Of a DNA stretch of 64,000 nucleotides, positions 1 to 6,869 are shown piece by piece. This stretch comes from Chitinimonas arctica (GTDB lineage Bacteria > Pseudomonadota > Gammaproteobacteria > Burkholderiales > Chitinimonadaceae): assembly GCF_007431345.1 (NCBI RefSeq), contig NZ_CP041730.1:1116001-1180000 (forward strand), read 5' to 3'. The translations under genes were made by a program, and so were the position numbers. The stretch's first letter is position 1. Every line of letters begins with the position of its first letter. The notes under the pieces were generated by a model that saw only the letters and a program-made list of their open reading frames with translations, searched no databases and had not been told where the DNA came from.

Positions 1-350
1 TTAAGTACACAAACCTTCCGACGGGTTATAATGGCGCTTACAGGCCAGGTACTGGTGTGCTTCAGTTGAACAACAATCTAGACTGGTCAGGTCTGAGTGG
101 GCTGGAGAAGGCTTCTGTTATTCTCAGGCATGAGGGGCAACACTATTTGGACGATATGGCAGGTATTGCAACCAGAGGCATGAAAAACAACGAACTCTAC
201 TTCGAAGCTCGTGCCTTTTTAGGTGAGCAAAAATTTGCAAATCAAATTGGCAAGCCAGAGCTGGGTACGTTACACCGCTTGGAACAACAACACGGGAGCC
301 GCCAAGCGGCATGGGAAGTAATCAAAAAGGGATATGGCTATGGAGAATGA
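1..350 (+). CDS. C-terminal part of a polymorphic toxin, zincin-like (5' end outside window)
   Basis: The reading frame is open from the first base of the window (Lys-Tyr-Thr-Asn-Leu-Pro...) to a TGA at 348-350, so this is the 3' end of a longer gene and the internal GTG at 57 is not the true start. The fragment carries RHEGQH, a HExxH zinc-protease motif, followed by conserved acidic residues (DD, then E in the ELYFEARAF helix) that could give the third ligand. Such short metallopeptidase-like tips are known as C-terminal toxin domains of Rhs/contact-dependent secreted proteins. The following gene overlaps its end, as toxin-immunity pairs do. The protease assignment rests on the motif; the delivery protein is not visible. 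Confidence 0.6.
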   Translation, partial: KYTNLPTGYNGAYRPGTGVLQLNNNLDWSGLSGLEKASVILRHEGQHYLDDMAGIATRGMKNNELYFEARAFLGEQKFANQIGKPELGTLHRLEQQHGSRQAAWEVIKKGYGYGE

Positions 351-825
351 CGTCAGCCTGGAAGAGAGAGCAGCCGTGGAGGCTTATTTTGGGGAGCCTG
401 CAATATTCCTCTCTAAGAGCGAATTCATGGCAGGGAGGCTTGTTTTCTGGAAGAACGCGGAGTCTTTTCCTACGATCAGGGCATGCTCCTTCCGCCGCCG
501 CAATGGAGACGTGCTTGTTCCCAATGAGGGCGAAGATTTCTTTCGGGGAACGCTATTTGAAATCGGGGCAGAAATAAAGGATGCCGATCATTGGTGTAAG
601 CTTATTGAGAGAACATCCCCTGGAGTACGGCAGTCCATAAAAAAGCTTCTTCCCTACATGAAGGATATTCAGAGTTCATGGCATCTTCCAATTGAAACCG
701 GGGAAGGATTTGATGCGTTCTTTGATAATTATTCAACCGGACGGCTTGAGAGAATTGGCATGAAAAGAGGTGCTGCTCTTCGAATTGAGGATGTGGGCGC
801 TGGAATGGAGCTGCACTTGCATTAG
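340..825 (+). CDS. Putative immunity protein for the preceding toxin
   Basis: A 161-residue acidic soluble protein with no signal peptide or membrane segment. It overlaps the last 11 bases of the toxin frame. Two in-frame ATGs exist, at 334 and 340; the purine run AAAAAGG at 324-330 is too close to 334 but well spaced for 340, so 340 is preferred. I do not recognise the family. Position and overlap are what suggest immunity: in polymorphic toxin loci the cognate immunity gene follows immediately and is translationally coupled. A conserved hypothetical protein of other function is possible. Confidence 0.5.
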   Translation: MENDVSLEERAAVEAYFGEPAIFLSKSEFMAGRLVFWKNAESFPTIRACSFRRRNGDVLVPNEGEDFFRGTLFEIGAEIKDADHWCKLIERTSPGVRQSIKKLLPYMKDIQSSWHLPIETGEGFDAFFDNYSTGRLERIGMKRGAALRIEDVGAGMELHLH

Positions 826-1121
826 TCCCAAACAGCATAGTTTCCAATGAGGTTGCCGCACTCCAGCGCATCGGTTCAAATGCGCCCCAAAGCGCTGCTT
901 CCATCAAGCGAATGGCGCGAATTGATGAGCCATCAGAGAGTAATGCAGAACGATATCTGGTCAGGCTGCAAGCCGAGGAACGAACAGTTAAACCCAATGC
1001 TCACTTCGTTGATAGGCACAGTTTAATACGACGCTTGCAAGTACGGGGTCATGCAAGTACGAAGTACGGGGTCAGGTCTTGTATTTTGGAAGTACGGGGT
1101 CAGGTCTTGTATTTTGCATAG
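804..1121 (+). pseudogene. Possible orphan toxin-tip fragment broken by REP-type repeats
   Basis: A frame without its own good start runs from about 804 through 1036 and then into repeat DNA. The protein-like part reads approximately ALALVPNSIVSNEV, then RIGSNAPQSAASIKRM, RYLVRLQAEERTV and NAHFVDRH. A C-terminal His-Phe-x-x-Arg-His motif occurs in several secreted nuclease-type toxin tips, and displaced toxin tips commonly follow a functional toxin-immunity pair. Downstream of HFVDRH the frame enters the repeats that flank the transposase, so the end is lost. The assignment is tentative; it may simply be unrelated decayed coding DNA. Confidence 0.3.
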
Positions 1122-1192
1122 CTTGATCGAGAGATCTACGGAAGTACGGGGTCAGGTCTTGTATTTTGCATAGCTTGATCGAGAGATCTATG
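1039..1192 (+). repeat. REP-like repeats left of the transposase, including a 52-bp tandem duplication
   Basis: The unit GAAGTACGGGGTCAGGTCTT plus GTATTTTG occurs at 1061-1088, 1089-1116 and 1141-1168, with a truncated copy at 1039-1050. Bases 1089-1140 and 1141-1192 form a 52-bp tandem duplication differing at a single base (C versus T near the right end). The core GGTCAGGTCTTGTATTT is the exact reverse complement of 2069-2085 at the far end of the transposase gene, so these are the left ends of the element. Confidence 0.85.
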
Positions 1193-1225
1193 CTGACAAC
1201 TCTTTTTATTTATCACTTCCAAACT

Positions 1226-2083
1226 ATGGCTCGCCCCCTTCGACTTGAGTTTGCCGGTGCACTGTACCACCTCACCTCACGAGGTGATCGGCGTGAAGAC
1301 ATCTATCTTACCGAGGAAGATCGCCGGCAATTTCTGATGCTGCTCGGTCAAGTGTGCGAACGGTTCAACTGGCGGGTTCATGCCTATTGCCTGATGACCA
1401 ACCACTACCACCTTGTGGTGGAGACGGTGGAAGCGAATCTTTCGGCGGGCATGCGTCAACTCAACGGTGTCTATACCCAATACTTCAACCGTGCCCATTG
1501 TCGGGTAGGCCATGTGTTTCAAGGGCGGTATAAAGGCATCCTGGTAGAACGGGACAGCTACCTGCTGGAATTGTCTCGCTACGTAGTACTCAATCCACTT
1601 CGCGCTGGCATGGTGGCCGAACTGCTCGATTGGCCCTGGAGCAGCTATCCAACCATGGTGGGAGATTCAGCGCCCGATTGGCTTGCGGTCAAGCCCTTGC
1701 TGGCGTGTTTCGGTGGGAAAATTGATCAGGCTCGCGAGCGTTACCGCCGTTTCGTTGCACAGGGCGTTAATCGCAGTCCTCCGTGGGAGGAACTACGGGG
1801 CCAGGCATTCTTAGGTAGTGATGCATTCCTTGATCAGATGCAGGTGCGGCTGAGTCAGCAAGTATCGGCTGTGACTAGTCTGCGAGAAATCCCCCGCGTC
1901 CAGCGCCGGCCTGCAGCCAAACCCGTGGGCTGGTATGCAATCATGTATCCGGAAAGAAATACAGCGATTTTCGAGGCATACCAGAGTGGTGGTTACACTT
2001 TGCAAGATGTGGCTGAGCACTTTGGATTGCATTACACAACGGTAAGCCGAATTGTATCGAAATATGTAAAATACAAGACCTGA
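1226..2083 (+). CDS. REP-associated tyrosine transposase (Y1, IS200-like)
   Basis: A 285-residue protein of the TnpA_REP/RAYT type. It opens with MARPLRLEFAGALYHLTSRG, carries the HUH metal-binding motif as MTNHYHLVVE, the GHVFQGRYKG region and the helix LSRYVVLNPLRAGM with the candidate nucleophilic Tyr. The C-terminus (YTLQDVAEHFGLHYTTVSRI) is a helix-turn-helix typical of longer RAYTs. The start at 1226 is chosen over upstream non-ATG starts because the conserved N-terminus begins there. The TGA stop lies within the right-hand inverted repeat. RAYTs act on REP sequences as single-strand transposases; the flanking repeats are the likely substrate. All expected motifs are present. Confidence 0.9.
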   Translation: MARPLRLEFAGALYHLTSRGDRREDIYLTEEDRRQFLMLLGQVCERFNWRVHAYCLMTNHYHLVVETVEANLSAGMRQLNGVYTQYFNRAHCRVGHVFQGRYKGILVERDSYLLELSRYVVLNPLRAGMVAELLDWPWSSYPTMVGDSAPDWLAVKPLLACFGGKIDQARERYRRFVAQGVNRSPPWEELRGQAFLGSDAFLDQMQVRLSQQVSAVTSLREIPRVQRRPAAKPVGWYAIMYPERNTAIFEAYQSGGYTLQDVAEHFGLHYTTVSRIVSKYVKYKT

Positions 2084-2107
2084 CCTTTTTAGTTCAAGAC
2101 CTGACCC
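2068..2107 (+). repeat. Right-end inverted repeats of the RAYT element
   Basis: AAATACAAGACCTGACC at 2069-2085 is the perfect reverse complement of the left core at 1150-1166. A second partial copy, CAAGACCTGACCC, lies at 2095-2107, each followed by a T-run that may also end transcription. The transposase stop codon (2081-2083) is inside the first copy. Confidence 0.8.
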
Positions 2108-2118
2108 TTTTTTAGTTT

Positions 2119-2388
2119 TTAGCGATACACCTCGCGCCGGTTGTCAATCCGCACCACCAGAATTTTCAACGCACCATCCTCGATGCTGCTGATGATGCGG
2201 TAATCACCTACCCGGTACTTCCAGAGCTCGCCCAGTTCACCGCCTTTGAGCGCTTCACCGATTGAGCGCGGGTCATCCAAGGTCGCCAATCGATCCAGCA
2301 GGAAGCTGCGGATACGCTGGGCAACCGGCCGATCCAGCTTGCCAAGCTGTTTCAGGGCGCTATCGGTCACTTCAATCCGCCAGGCCAA
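2119..2388 (-). CDS. RelE/ParE-family toxin
   Basis: An 89-residue protein with the RelE fold signature: MAWRIEVTDSALKQLGKLD at the start, the middle helix PVAQRIRSFLLDRL, the strand region LWKYRVGDYRIISSI and the C-terminal VVRIDNRREVYR. The YRVGDYRII segment with basic residues is typical of ribosome-dependent mRNA interferases. It overlaps the antitoxin gene upstream by 17 nt, so the pair is one operon. Length and motifs are intact, so it is probably functional; RelE versus ParE activity cannot be told from sequence alone. Confidence 0.85.
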   Translation of the reverse strand: MAWRIEVTDSALKQLGKLDRPVAQRIRSFLLDRLATLDDPRSIGEALKGGELGELWKYRVGDYRIISSIEDGALKILVVRIDNRREVYR

Positions 2389-2596
2389 GCTTTGCCTCTA
2401 CTTCTGCCAGGGTGTAAGTCTGCTCCTCGCCACTGCGCACGCGCCGCAGTACCTGCTCGGCCAGGTAGAGGTCTTCCAGGTCTTCCAAGTGCTCCATGAT
2501 CGCTTCGCGAACATAGAAGCTCTTGGTGCGCCCAGTGCGCTGCGCCAGATTTTCCAGGCGGGTCTCGATGTCTTGCGGGAGACGGATGGCCAGCAT
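2372..2596 (-). CDS. Ribbon-helix-helix antitoxin (RelB/DUF6290-like)
   Basis: A 74-residue protein starting MLAIRLPQDIETRLENLAQ, a ribbon-helix-helix strand and helix, followed by TGRTKSFYVREAIMEHLEDLEDLYLAEQ. The C-terminal tail (EEQTYTLAEVEAKLGLAD) is the toxin-binding part seen in this family. The ATG at 2596 is preceded by AAGGAGG at 8 nt, which decides it over an upstream start. It overlaps relE by 17 nt. It likely autoregulates the pair through binding at its own promoter. Confidence 0.85.
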   Translation of the reverse strand: MLAIRLPQDIETRLENLAQRTGRTKSFYVREAIMEHLEDLEDLYLAEQVLRRVRSGEEQTYTLAEVEAKLGLAD

Positions 2597-3068
2597 GATG
2601 GCGTCCTCCTTGAGTTGAGTGCAATACATGTATTACGCTCTTCATGGTACGCGCCGGGTGCGCTCAGTGCAATCTGCCGTTGTGCCGCGTTGGCCTGGTC
2701 AGCGGCGTACCATCGTTCGTCTGTGATCCGGCCCAGCGAACGCAATGAAACACTCCAGGCAGCCAGCAGGGCAATCGGAGTTACGAGAGCTATCGCAACA
2801 TCGTGCCGGCCGGTAGTTCGAAAACCCATAAGCTTCCCAGCGGACATTGTGGTGAAGGTTATTGCAGAAGACCGCCACTGTGGCCGCCAAGCCACCTGAG
2901 ATTCGCCATAACTGACACGGAAGGCGGCGCGCCACAAACGCATTCGAGCACAAGAACGAAGCCTTTACGTCGTGAATAGCGTGATCTCGATAGAACCAGT
3001 GGCCGCAGGCTTGGCCAACTTGCTGGCCGCACTCGCTCATAGAGAAAGATTGTAGAAAGGTGGGGCCC
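2597..3068. other. Gap between toxin-antitoxin genes; no confident gene
   Basis: About 470 bases separating the divergent antitoxin genes. On the minus strand a frame around 2650-2860 encodes a short hydrophobic stretch (VAIALVTPIALLAAW), which might be debris of a small membrane protein, but it has no convincing start or stop. On the plus strand the toxin partner usually found upstream of the HigA-like gene at 3069 is not recognisable. The ends presumably hold promoters and operators for the two flanking antitoxin genes. Confidence 0.4.
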
Positions 3069-3359
3069 ATGAACAAGACGATGTTTGATGAACTACTGGC
3101 CAGCGTCGAGGAAATGGACAAGATCGCACGCGGCGAGCTAAAGGCTGGGCGAGTCACCGAGATTACCGAACCAACTGTACAGGCAGTGCGGGAAAAGACC
3201 GGGCTCTCGCAAACCCGTTTTGCACGGTTGATTGGCGTCAGCAAGCGAACGCTGGAAAACTGGGAGCACGGCCGCCGGCACCCGACTGGTCCTGCGCGTG
3301 CCTTGCTACGCATCGTGGACGCAGACCCGCAGCGAGCCATTCACGCATTACACCGATAG
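3069..3359 (+). CDS. HigA/NadS-like antitoxin with XRE helix-turn-helix
   Basis: A 96-residue protein. Residues 1-40 (MNKTMFDELLASVEEMDKIA...) form the acidic N-terminal arm typical of HigA2/NadS antitoxins; residues 43-90 are an XRE helix-turn-helix with GLSQTRFARLIGVSKRTLENWE. The ATG at 3069 follows AAGG at about 9 nt; a GTG at 3060 is also in frame but less well placed. These antitoxins normally follow a RelE-type toxin gene; none is visible upstream, so this copy appears unpaired. It is probably a DNA-binding autorepressor. Confidence 0.8.
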   Translation: MNKTMFDELLASVEEMDKIARGELKAGRVTEITEPTVQAVREKTGLSQTRFARLIGVSKRTLENWEHGRRHPTGPARALLRIVDADPQRAIHALHR

Positions 3360-3377
3360 CCCGACCTAGGCTGTCAT

Positions 3378-3476
3378 GAGGTGACGAAGCAAATAGCCTT
3401 ATCGAGGCGCGGCAAAAGCAGCGGTGCCCGGACGCTAGTGACCTACCGGCCTGGGGACCAGATGGGAATGAGGTGA
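3378..3476 (+). pseudogene. Relic of a HigB-type toxin gene (middle part only)
   Basis: The frame reads VTKQIALSRRGKSSGARTLV followed by TYRPGDQMGMR and a stop. The pattern (basic)-G-K-S-(S/G)-G-A-R-T-L-V-x-Y-R is the central strand of RelE/HigB toxins that pair with NadS-type antitoxins. Both the N-terminal third and the C-terminal strands (usually a Phe-x-x-Gly-Phe-x-Lys segment) are missing, so the gene is dead. It lies four bases ahead of a truncated antitoxin of the matching family, preserving the toxin-antitoxin order. Confidence 0.55.
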
Positions 3477-3479
3477 ACC

Positions 3480-3641
3480 ATGACAAGCCGACTACTGAAA
3501 TCGCTGCACGAAACTGCCCTGGACTTCGCCGACATTGGATTGGTCGACGCGCAGACCATGCGCGAGTTCGATGCGTTGTACTTACCGCCGGTAAAGGACT
3601 ACACGGCGGACGAGATCAAGAATCTGCGTTTGCACAAATGA
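3480..3641 (+). pseudogene. Truncated HigA/NadS-like antitoxin (N-terminal half)
   Basis: 53 codons starting MTSRLLKSLHETALDFADIG and containing TMREFDALYLPPVKDYTADEIKNLR, the N-terminal arm typical of NadS-family antitoxins, which then normally continues into an XRE helix-turn-helix. Here the frame ends after LRLHK, so the DNA-binding domain is absent. AGGTGA at 3471-3476 could serve as the ribosome site. The arm alone could still bind a toxin, but the toxin upstream is itself decayed. Confidence 0.6.
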
Positions 3642-4003
3642 ACGACACTCATTTTAGCGCTGACTTGGCAACAGGCCTGATCCTGCTCAATTTCAATGGC
3701 CGACTTTCGATATGGAAGCAATTGGCTTTGCAGCAGGCCGACTGGGATGAACCGGCCCAAGTAGTCCTCGCACTGAGCGGACCAACATTCGCTGAATCGC
3801 TGCACTGCTTTGAAGTAGATGGCCGTGAACGCTGGCGCGTAGCCGCCCCGCCCAACTTTGAATTTCAATACCTACTCGCGCCTGCCGGCGAAGCCATCCG
3901 TCTCGTTTGCTCGGGTACCAGTTCAGCCGGCGATACGCTGGATTGGTACTTCAAAGTCGACAAACAAACAGGAACGCTCACCCGACAAGGCCGGTCCTAC
4001 TGA
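3638..4003 (+). CDS. Hypothetical protein
   Basis: A 121-residue protein beginning MNDTHFSADLATGLILLNFN. Its ATG overlaps the stop of the truncated antitoxin (ATGA at 3638-3641). It lacks a clear ribosome-binding site of its own, which suggests it depends on coupling or is itself a remnant. The composition (balanced charges, Trp, Tyr) and the phrase VVLALSGPTFAESLHCFEVD look like a genuine globular beta-rich protein. No signal peptide, no membrane span, no recognised family. Confidence 0.5.
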   Translation: MNDTHFSADLATGLILLNFNGRLSIWKQLALQQADWDEPAQVVLALSGPTFAESLHCFEVDGRERWRVAAPPNFEFQYLLAPAGEAIRLVCSGTSSAGDTLDWYFKVDKQTGTLTRQGRSY

Positions 4004-4164
4004 TACGCCCCGACCCATGACCAGATCGCTTGGCCGCCATTCATTGCCTGGCCCACCTCGCTGCACTGGTGAAGCTGGCAACCTCAGCCGGCCTCCATGT
4101 GGAAATGCGCTTCCTGAAAGCCGTCTGACAGTCAAATCCGCGTCATCCAATGCCGGGAAACCCA

Positions 4165-4833
4165 TCACAACAACGAATCCAACACTTTATACGTAGTCAG
4201 CATCAAAGGCCCCAGGATCGCCGACAGCGTATTGGTAGCAATCAACGCAACCAGAATAAAGACCCCAAACGGTTCCACCCTGGTCATCACCATCGAAGCC
4301 CGATCCGGCAGCAGCGAAATCAGTATCCGACCGCCGTCCAGTGGCGGTAACGGCAGCAGATTCAGCAGCATCAAGCTCATATTGATCCGTACTCCGGCGC
4401 AGGCGACATTGGCCAGCCAGTCGTCCACGCCGCCGGATCGGACCATATTCAAGGCCGGGATCAAGTTCATTCCCAGGCTATTCACCAGCACAATCCCCCA
4501 GATCAGCAGCATCAGCAGATTGGAAGCAGGGCCGGCCGCCGCTACCCACAGCATATCGGCCTTGGGATGACGCAATTTTTCGAAAACCACCGGTACCGGC
4601 TTGGCCCAACCGAACAGGAAGTTGCCGAAGTACAAGGTCAGCAGCGGTACCAGCACGGTGCCGATGGGTTCGATATGGCGGAGCGGATTGAGCGACAGGC
4701 GCCCTTCCCGCTCGGCGGTGTTGTCGCCGAAATACTTGGCGACATAGCCGTGGGCCGCTTCATGTACCGTAATGGCTAACAGTACGGGGATCGCGTAAAC
4801 CGCAATCTGTGCTATCCAGTTCCCGGTATCCAA
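4165..4833 (-). CDS. Site-2 protease family membrane metalloprotease (M50), intact active site
   Basis: A 222-residue polytopic membrane protein. The zinc site is complete: HEAAH near residue 25 in the first membrane segment and PPLDGGRIL near residue 168 in the last core segment. The AAAGPASNLLMLL motif typical of this family is also present. The start is a TTG with AAGGAG 7 nt upstream; the paralogue at 4979-5647 uses the same arrangement and has the same length, which supports the choice. It probably cleaves membrane substrates, but no partner (anti-sigma factor) is visible nearby. Confidence 0.85.
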   Translation of the reverse strand: MDTGNWIAQIAVYAIPVLLAITVHEAAHGYVAKYFGDNTAEREGRLSLNPLRHIEPIGTVLVPLLTLYFGNFLFGWAKPVPVVFEKLRHPKADMLWVAAAGPASNLLMLLIWGIVLVNSLGMNLIPALNMVRSGGVDDWLANVACAGVRINMSLMLLNLLPLPPLDGGRILISLLPDRASMVMTRVEPFGVFILVALIATNTLSAILGPLMLTTYKVLDSLL

Positions 4834-4860
4834 TCAAACGCTCCTTGCGGCACATCGAAA

Positions 4861-4925
4861 AAATATCGCCAAAAGCCCGATCAAACTTGAGTCGGCTTTC
4901 ACCAGGCGGCACCAAACCACTCCGC
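4861..4925 (-). repeat. Duplication scar: copy of the 3' end of the neighbouring CPBP gene
   Basis: The spacer between the two M50 paralogues resembles 5680-5735, the 3' end of the CPBP-like gene that precedes the other paralogue. GGCACCAAACCACTCCGCT here matches GGCACCAAGCCACTCCGCT at 5715-5733 with one difference, and the flanking CGG-CTTTCACCAG / GGTTTTAACCAG stretch is also similar. This shows that the duplicated unit began inside the CPBP gene. Confidence 0.65.
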
Positions 4926-4978
4926 TATTCAAGCAGTCTATCTCGATCCAACCGGCCGACGCCGCGATAGCGCCCCCC

Positions 4979-5647
4979 TCACATCACCAAATCCATCACC
5001 CGATAAACCGTAAACGCCACGGGCCCCAGGATCGGCGACAAAGCATTAGTCGCGACCAAGCCGATCATGATAAAGAACCCATATGGCTCCACCCGGACCA
5101 TCGCCATCGCGGCCCGGTCGGGCAACAGCGAGATCAGCATGCGGCCGCCGGCCAAGGGCGGTATCGGCAGCAGGTTGATCAGCATCAGGCTCATATTGAT
5201 CCGCAGCCCGGCACCAGCGACATTGGCCAGCCAGCCTTCCGCTTCACCTGCGAAGATCATTTTCAAAGCCGGGAACAAATTCATGTCCAGGCTAATCACC
5301 AGCACAACTCCCCAGAACAGCAGCATCAGGAGATTGGCGGCAGGGCCGGCGGCGGATACCCAAAACATATCGGCTTTGGGATTGCGCAGTTTTTCAAAAG
5401 CGATTGGCATCGGCTTGGCCCAGCCGAACATAAAGCTACCCAGGACCAGCGTCAGCAGGGGTAGCAGCACCGTGCCGATGGGGTCGACATGGCGCAAAGC
5501 GTTGAACGTCAGCCGTCCTTCCTGCTCGGCCGTGTCGTCGCCAAAATATTTGGCGACATAGCCACGGGCCACTTCATGTACCGTAAGGGCTAGCAATACG
5601 GGAATCGCGTAAACCGCGATCTGTGCTATCCAATTCCCGTTATTCAA
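4979..5647 (-). CDS. M50 paralogue with destroyed zinc site (pseudoprotease)
   Basis: 222 residues, colinear with the M50 protease at 4165-4833 throughout, including the AAGPAANLLMLL segment. Both catalytic motifs are changed: HEAAH becomes HEVAR and PPLDGGR becomes PPLAGGR, so the second His and the Asp ligand are gone while Glu and the fold-defining residues remain. The frame is otherwise intact, with a TTG start 8 nt after AAGGAG (an ATG at 5665 lies before the ribosome site and is less likely). Conservation without catalysis suggests a regulatory or substrate-binding role, perhaps with its active neighbour; recent loss of function is the alternative. Confidence 0.8.
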   Translation of the reverse strand: MNNGNWIAQIAVYAIPVLLALTVHEVARGYVAKYFGDDTAEQEGRLTFNALRHVDPIGTVLLPLLTLVLGSFMFGWAKPMPIAFEKLRNPKADMFWVSAAGPAANLLMLLFWGVVLVISLDMNLFPALKMIFAGEAEGWLANVAGAGLRINMSLMLINLLPIPPLAGGRMLISLLPDRAAMAMVRVEPYGFFIMIGLVATNALSPILGPVAFTVYRVMDLVM

Positions 5648-5703
5648 TCTAACAACTCCTTGCATGCATCAAAAAATAAAACAAAAAAGCGACCGAGCTG
5701 GTT

Positions 5704-6228
5704 TTAACCAGCCGGCACCAAGCCACTCCGCTGCGCCCACTGTACCGACCACGCCAGCAAATTATGCAGGCCATGGATGGCCGCAACGGCGATAAAGGGA
5801 TGTCCATCAGGACGGCGGGCACGGTAGCAGTAAGCACTAGCCAGCACCAGGCCCATCACGGCCGCGTTCAACATCCCGGCCAGCAGCCTGTGGTAGTGCA
5901 GCAGGGTGAAGATGAGGCTGCTAAGCAGGATTGGCAAGACCAGGCCACGGCTGAATCTGCCGACCAGCCGGATAGGCAACTGCTGAAACAGCCAGGTTTC
6001 CAACAAGGGCGCCAACACTACGCCCTGGATAAACAGCACCAGCAGCGAACGCTGGGCATCGCCCTGATACCGCAGCAATGGCTGGCCTACCGCGACGGCT
6101 GCTTCGCTCGCCATCATCATGATGGCGATCTTGACCACCAGCGAAACCGTGTAGACGACCACGACGAACTGCCAAAGCGGTTGATTGGCCAGCCGGGTCA
6201 GTTGGGCATCGATGCGCCGAACGATCAC
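5704..6228 (-). CDS. CPBP-like intramembrane protein with degenerate motif
   Basis: A 174-residue multi-pass membrane protein. A hydrophobic stretch around residues 60-75 contains LAPLLETWLFQQLP, matching the CPBP/Abi EExxxR motif but with Glu-Thr instead of Glu-Glu and Gln instead of Arg. The second motif (FTLLHYHRLLAGMLNAAVMG) and third (AIHGLHNLLAW) are recognisable. The GTG start at 6228 overlaps the stop of the upstream gene (GTGA), indicating coupling. It is probably a CPBP-family protein with altered or no glutamic protease activity. Confidence 0.65.
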   Translation of the reverse strand: MIVRRIDAQLTRLANQPLWQFVVVVYTVSLVVKIAIMMMASEAAVAVGQPLLRYQGDAQRSLLVLFIQGVVLAPLLETWLFQQLPIRLVGRFSRGLVLPILLSSLIFTLLHYHRLLAGMLNAAVMGLVLASAYCYRARRPDGHPFIAVAAIHGLHNLLAWSVQWAQRSGLVPAG

Positions 6229-6848
6229 AAACCAAACACCGCGGCGTCTCCCGCGCCCTGCCGTATCAGCACCGGGTCCGCCTCGGTCAGGTCGATGACG
6301 GTGGTCACGGCAGTGCCGCAGAGTCCGCCGTCGAGCACGGCTTCGACCTGGTGTTCCAGTTGCTGGCTGATCTCCCAGCCTTCGGTCGGCGGCCATTCCT
6401 CGCCCGGCAATAACAGGGTGGAGGACAGCAAGGGTTCGCCCAGTTCTTCCAGCAGCGCCTGGGCGACGGCGTTCTGCGGCACGCGTAGGCCGATGGTGGA
6501 TCGCTTGGCGTGCATCACCCGGCGCGGCACTTCGCGGGTGGCTTGCAGAATAACGGTGAAGGCGCCGGGCATGGCGCTTTTCAGGAAGCGGTATTGGCGG
6601 TTATCGACCTTGGCATAGGTGGCCAGCTCGGATAGATCGCGGCATACCAGGGTGAAATGGTGTTTATCGTCCACCTGGCGGATGCGGCGGATGCGTTCCA
6701 GCGCGTCTTTGTCGCCGAGTTGGCAGCCCAGGGCGTAGCACGATTCGGTGGGGTAGACGATCACACCGCCGGCGCGAACGATATCGACCGCCTGTTTGAT
6801 CAGGCGGGGCTGCGGATTGTCGGGATGCAGTGGCAGGTATAGGGCCAT
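6225..6848 (-). CDS. YciO/Sua5/YrdC-family protein (L-threonylcarbamoyladenylate synthase-like)
   Basis: 207 residues with the YrdC fold: IVRAGGVIVYPTESCYALGC at residues 23-42, RIRQVDDKHHFTLVCRDLSE, FTVILQATREVP and the TIGLRVPQNAVAQALLEELG segment, ending near LIRQGAGDAAVFGL. The YciO subgroup lacks the long C-terminal Sua5 domain, consistent with this length. Family members bind RNA or nucleotide and make threonylcarbamoyl-AMP for t6A modification; YciO itself has weak or unclear activity. It is the first gene of a block with the CPBP and M50 genes, 21 bases downstream of the PHP gene. Confidence 0.8.
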   Translation of the reverse strand: MALYLPLHPDNPQPRLIKQAVDIVRAGGVIVYPTESCYALGCQLGDKDALERIRRIRQVDDKHHFTLVCRDLSELATYAKVDNRQYRFLKSAMPGAFTVILQATREVPRRVMHAKRSTIGLRVPQNAVAQALLEELGEPLLSSTLLLPGEEWPPTEGWEISQQLEHQVEAVLDGGLCGTAVTTVIDLTEADPVLIRQGAGDAAVFGL

Positions 6849-6869
6849 GGTGGCGGTGGTCTTGTCTTT

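Noticed and set aside
1039..1192. Repeats considered as a CRISPR array
   Set aside because: No regularly sized unique spacers; the units are direct tandem copies flanking a RAYT gene and match its far end in inverse orientation. No cas genes and no other array in the window.
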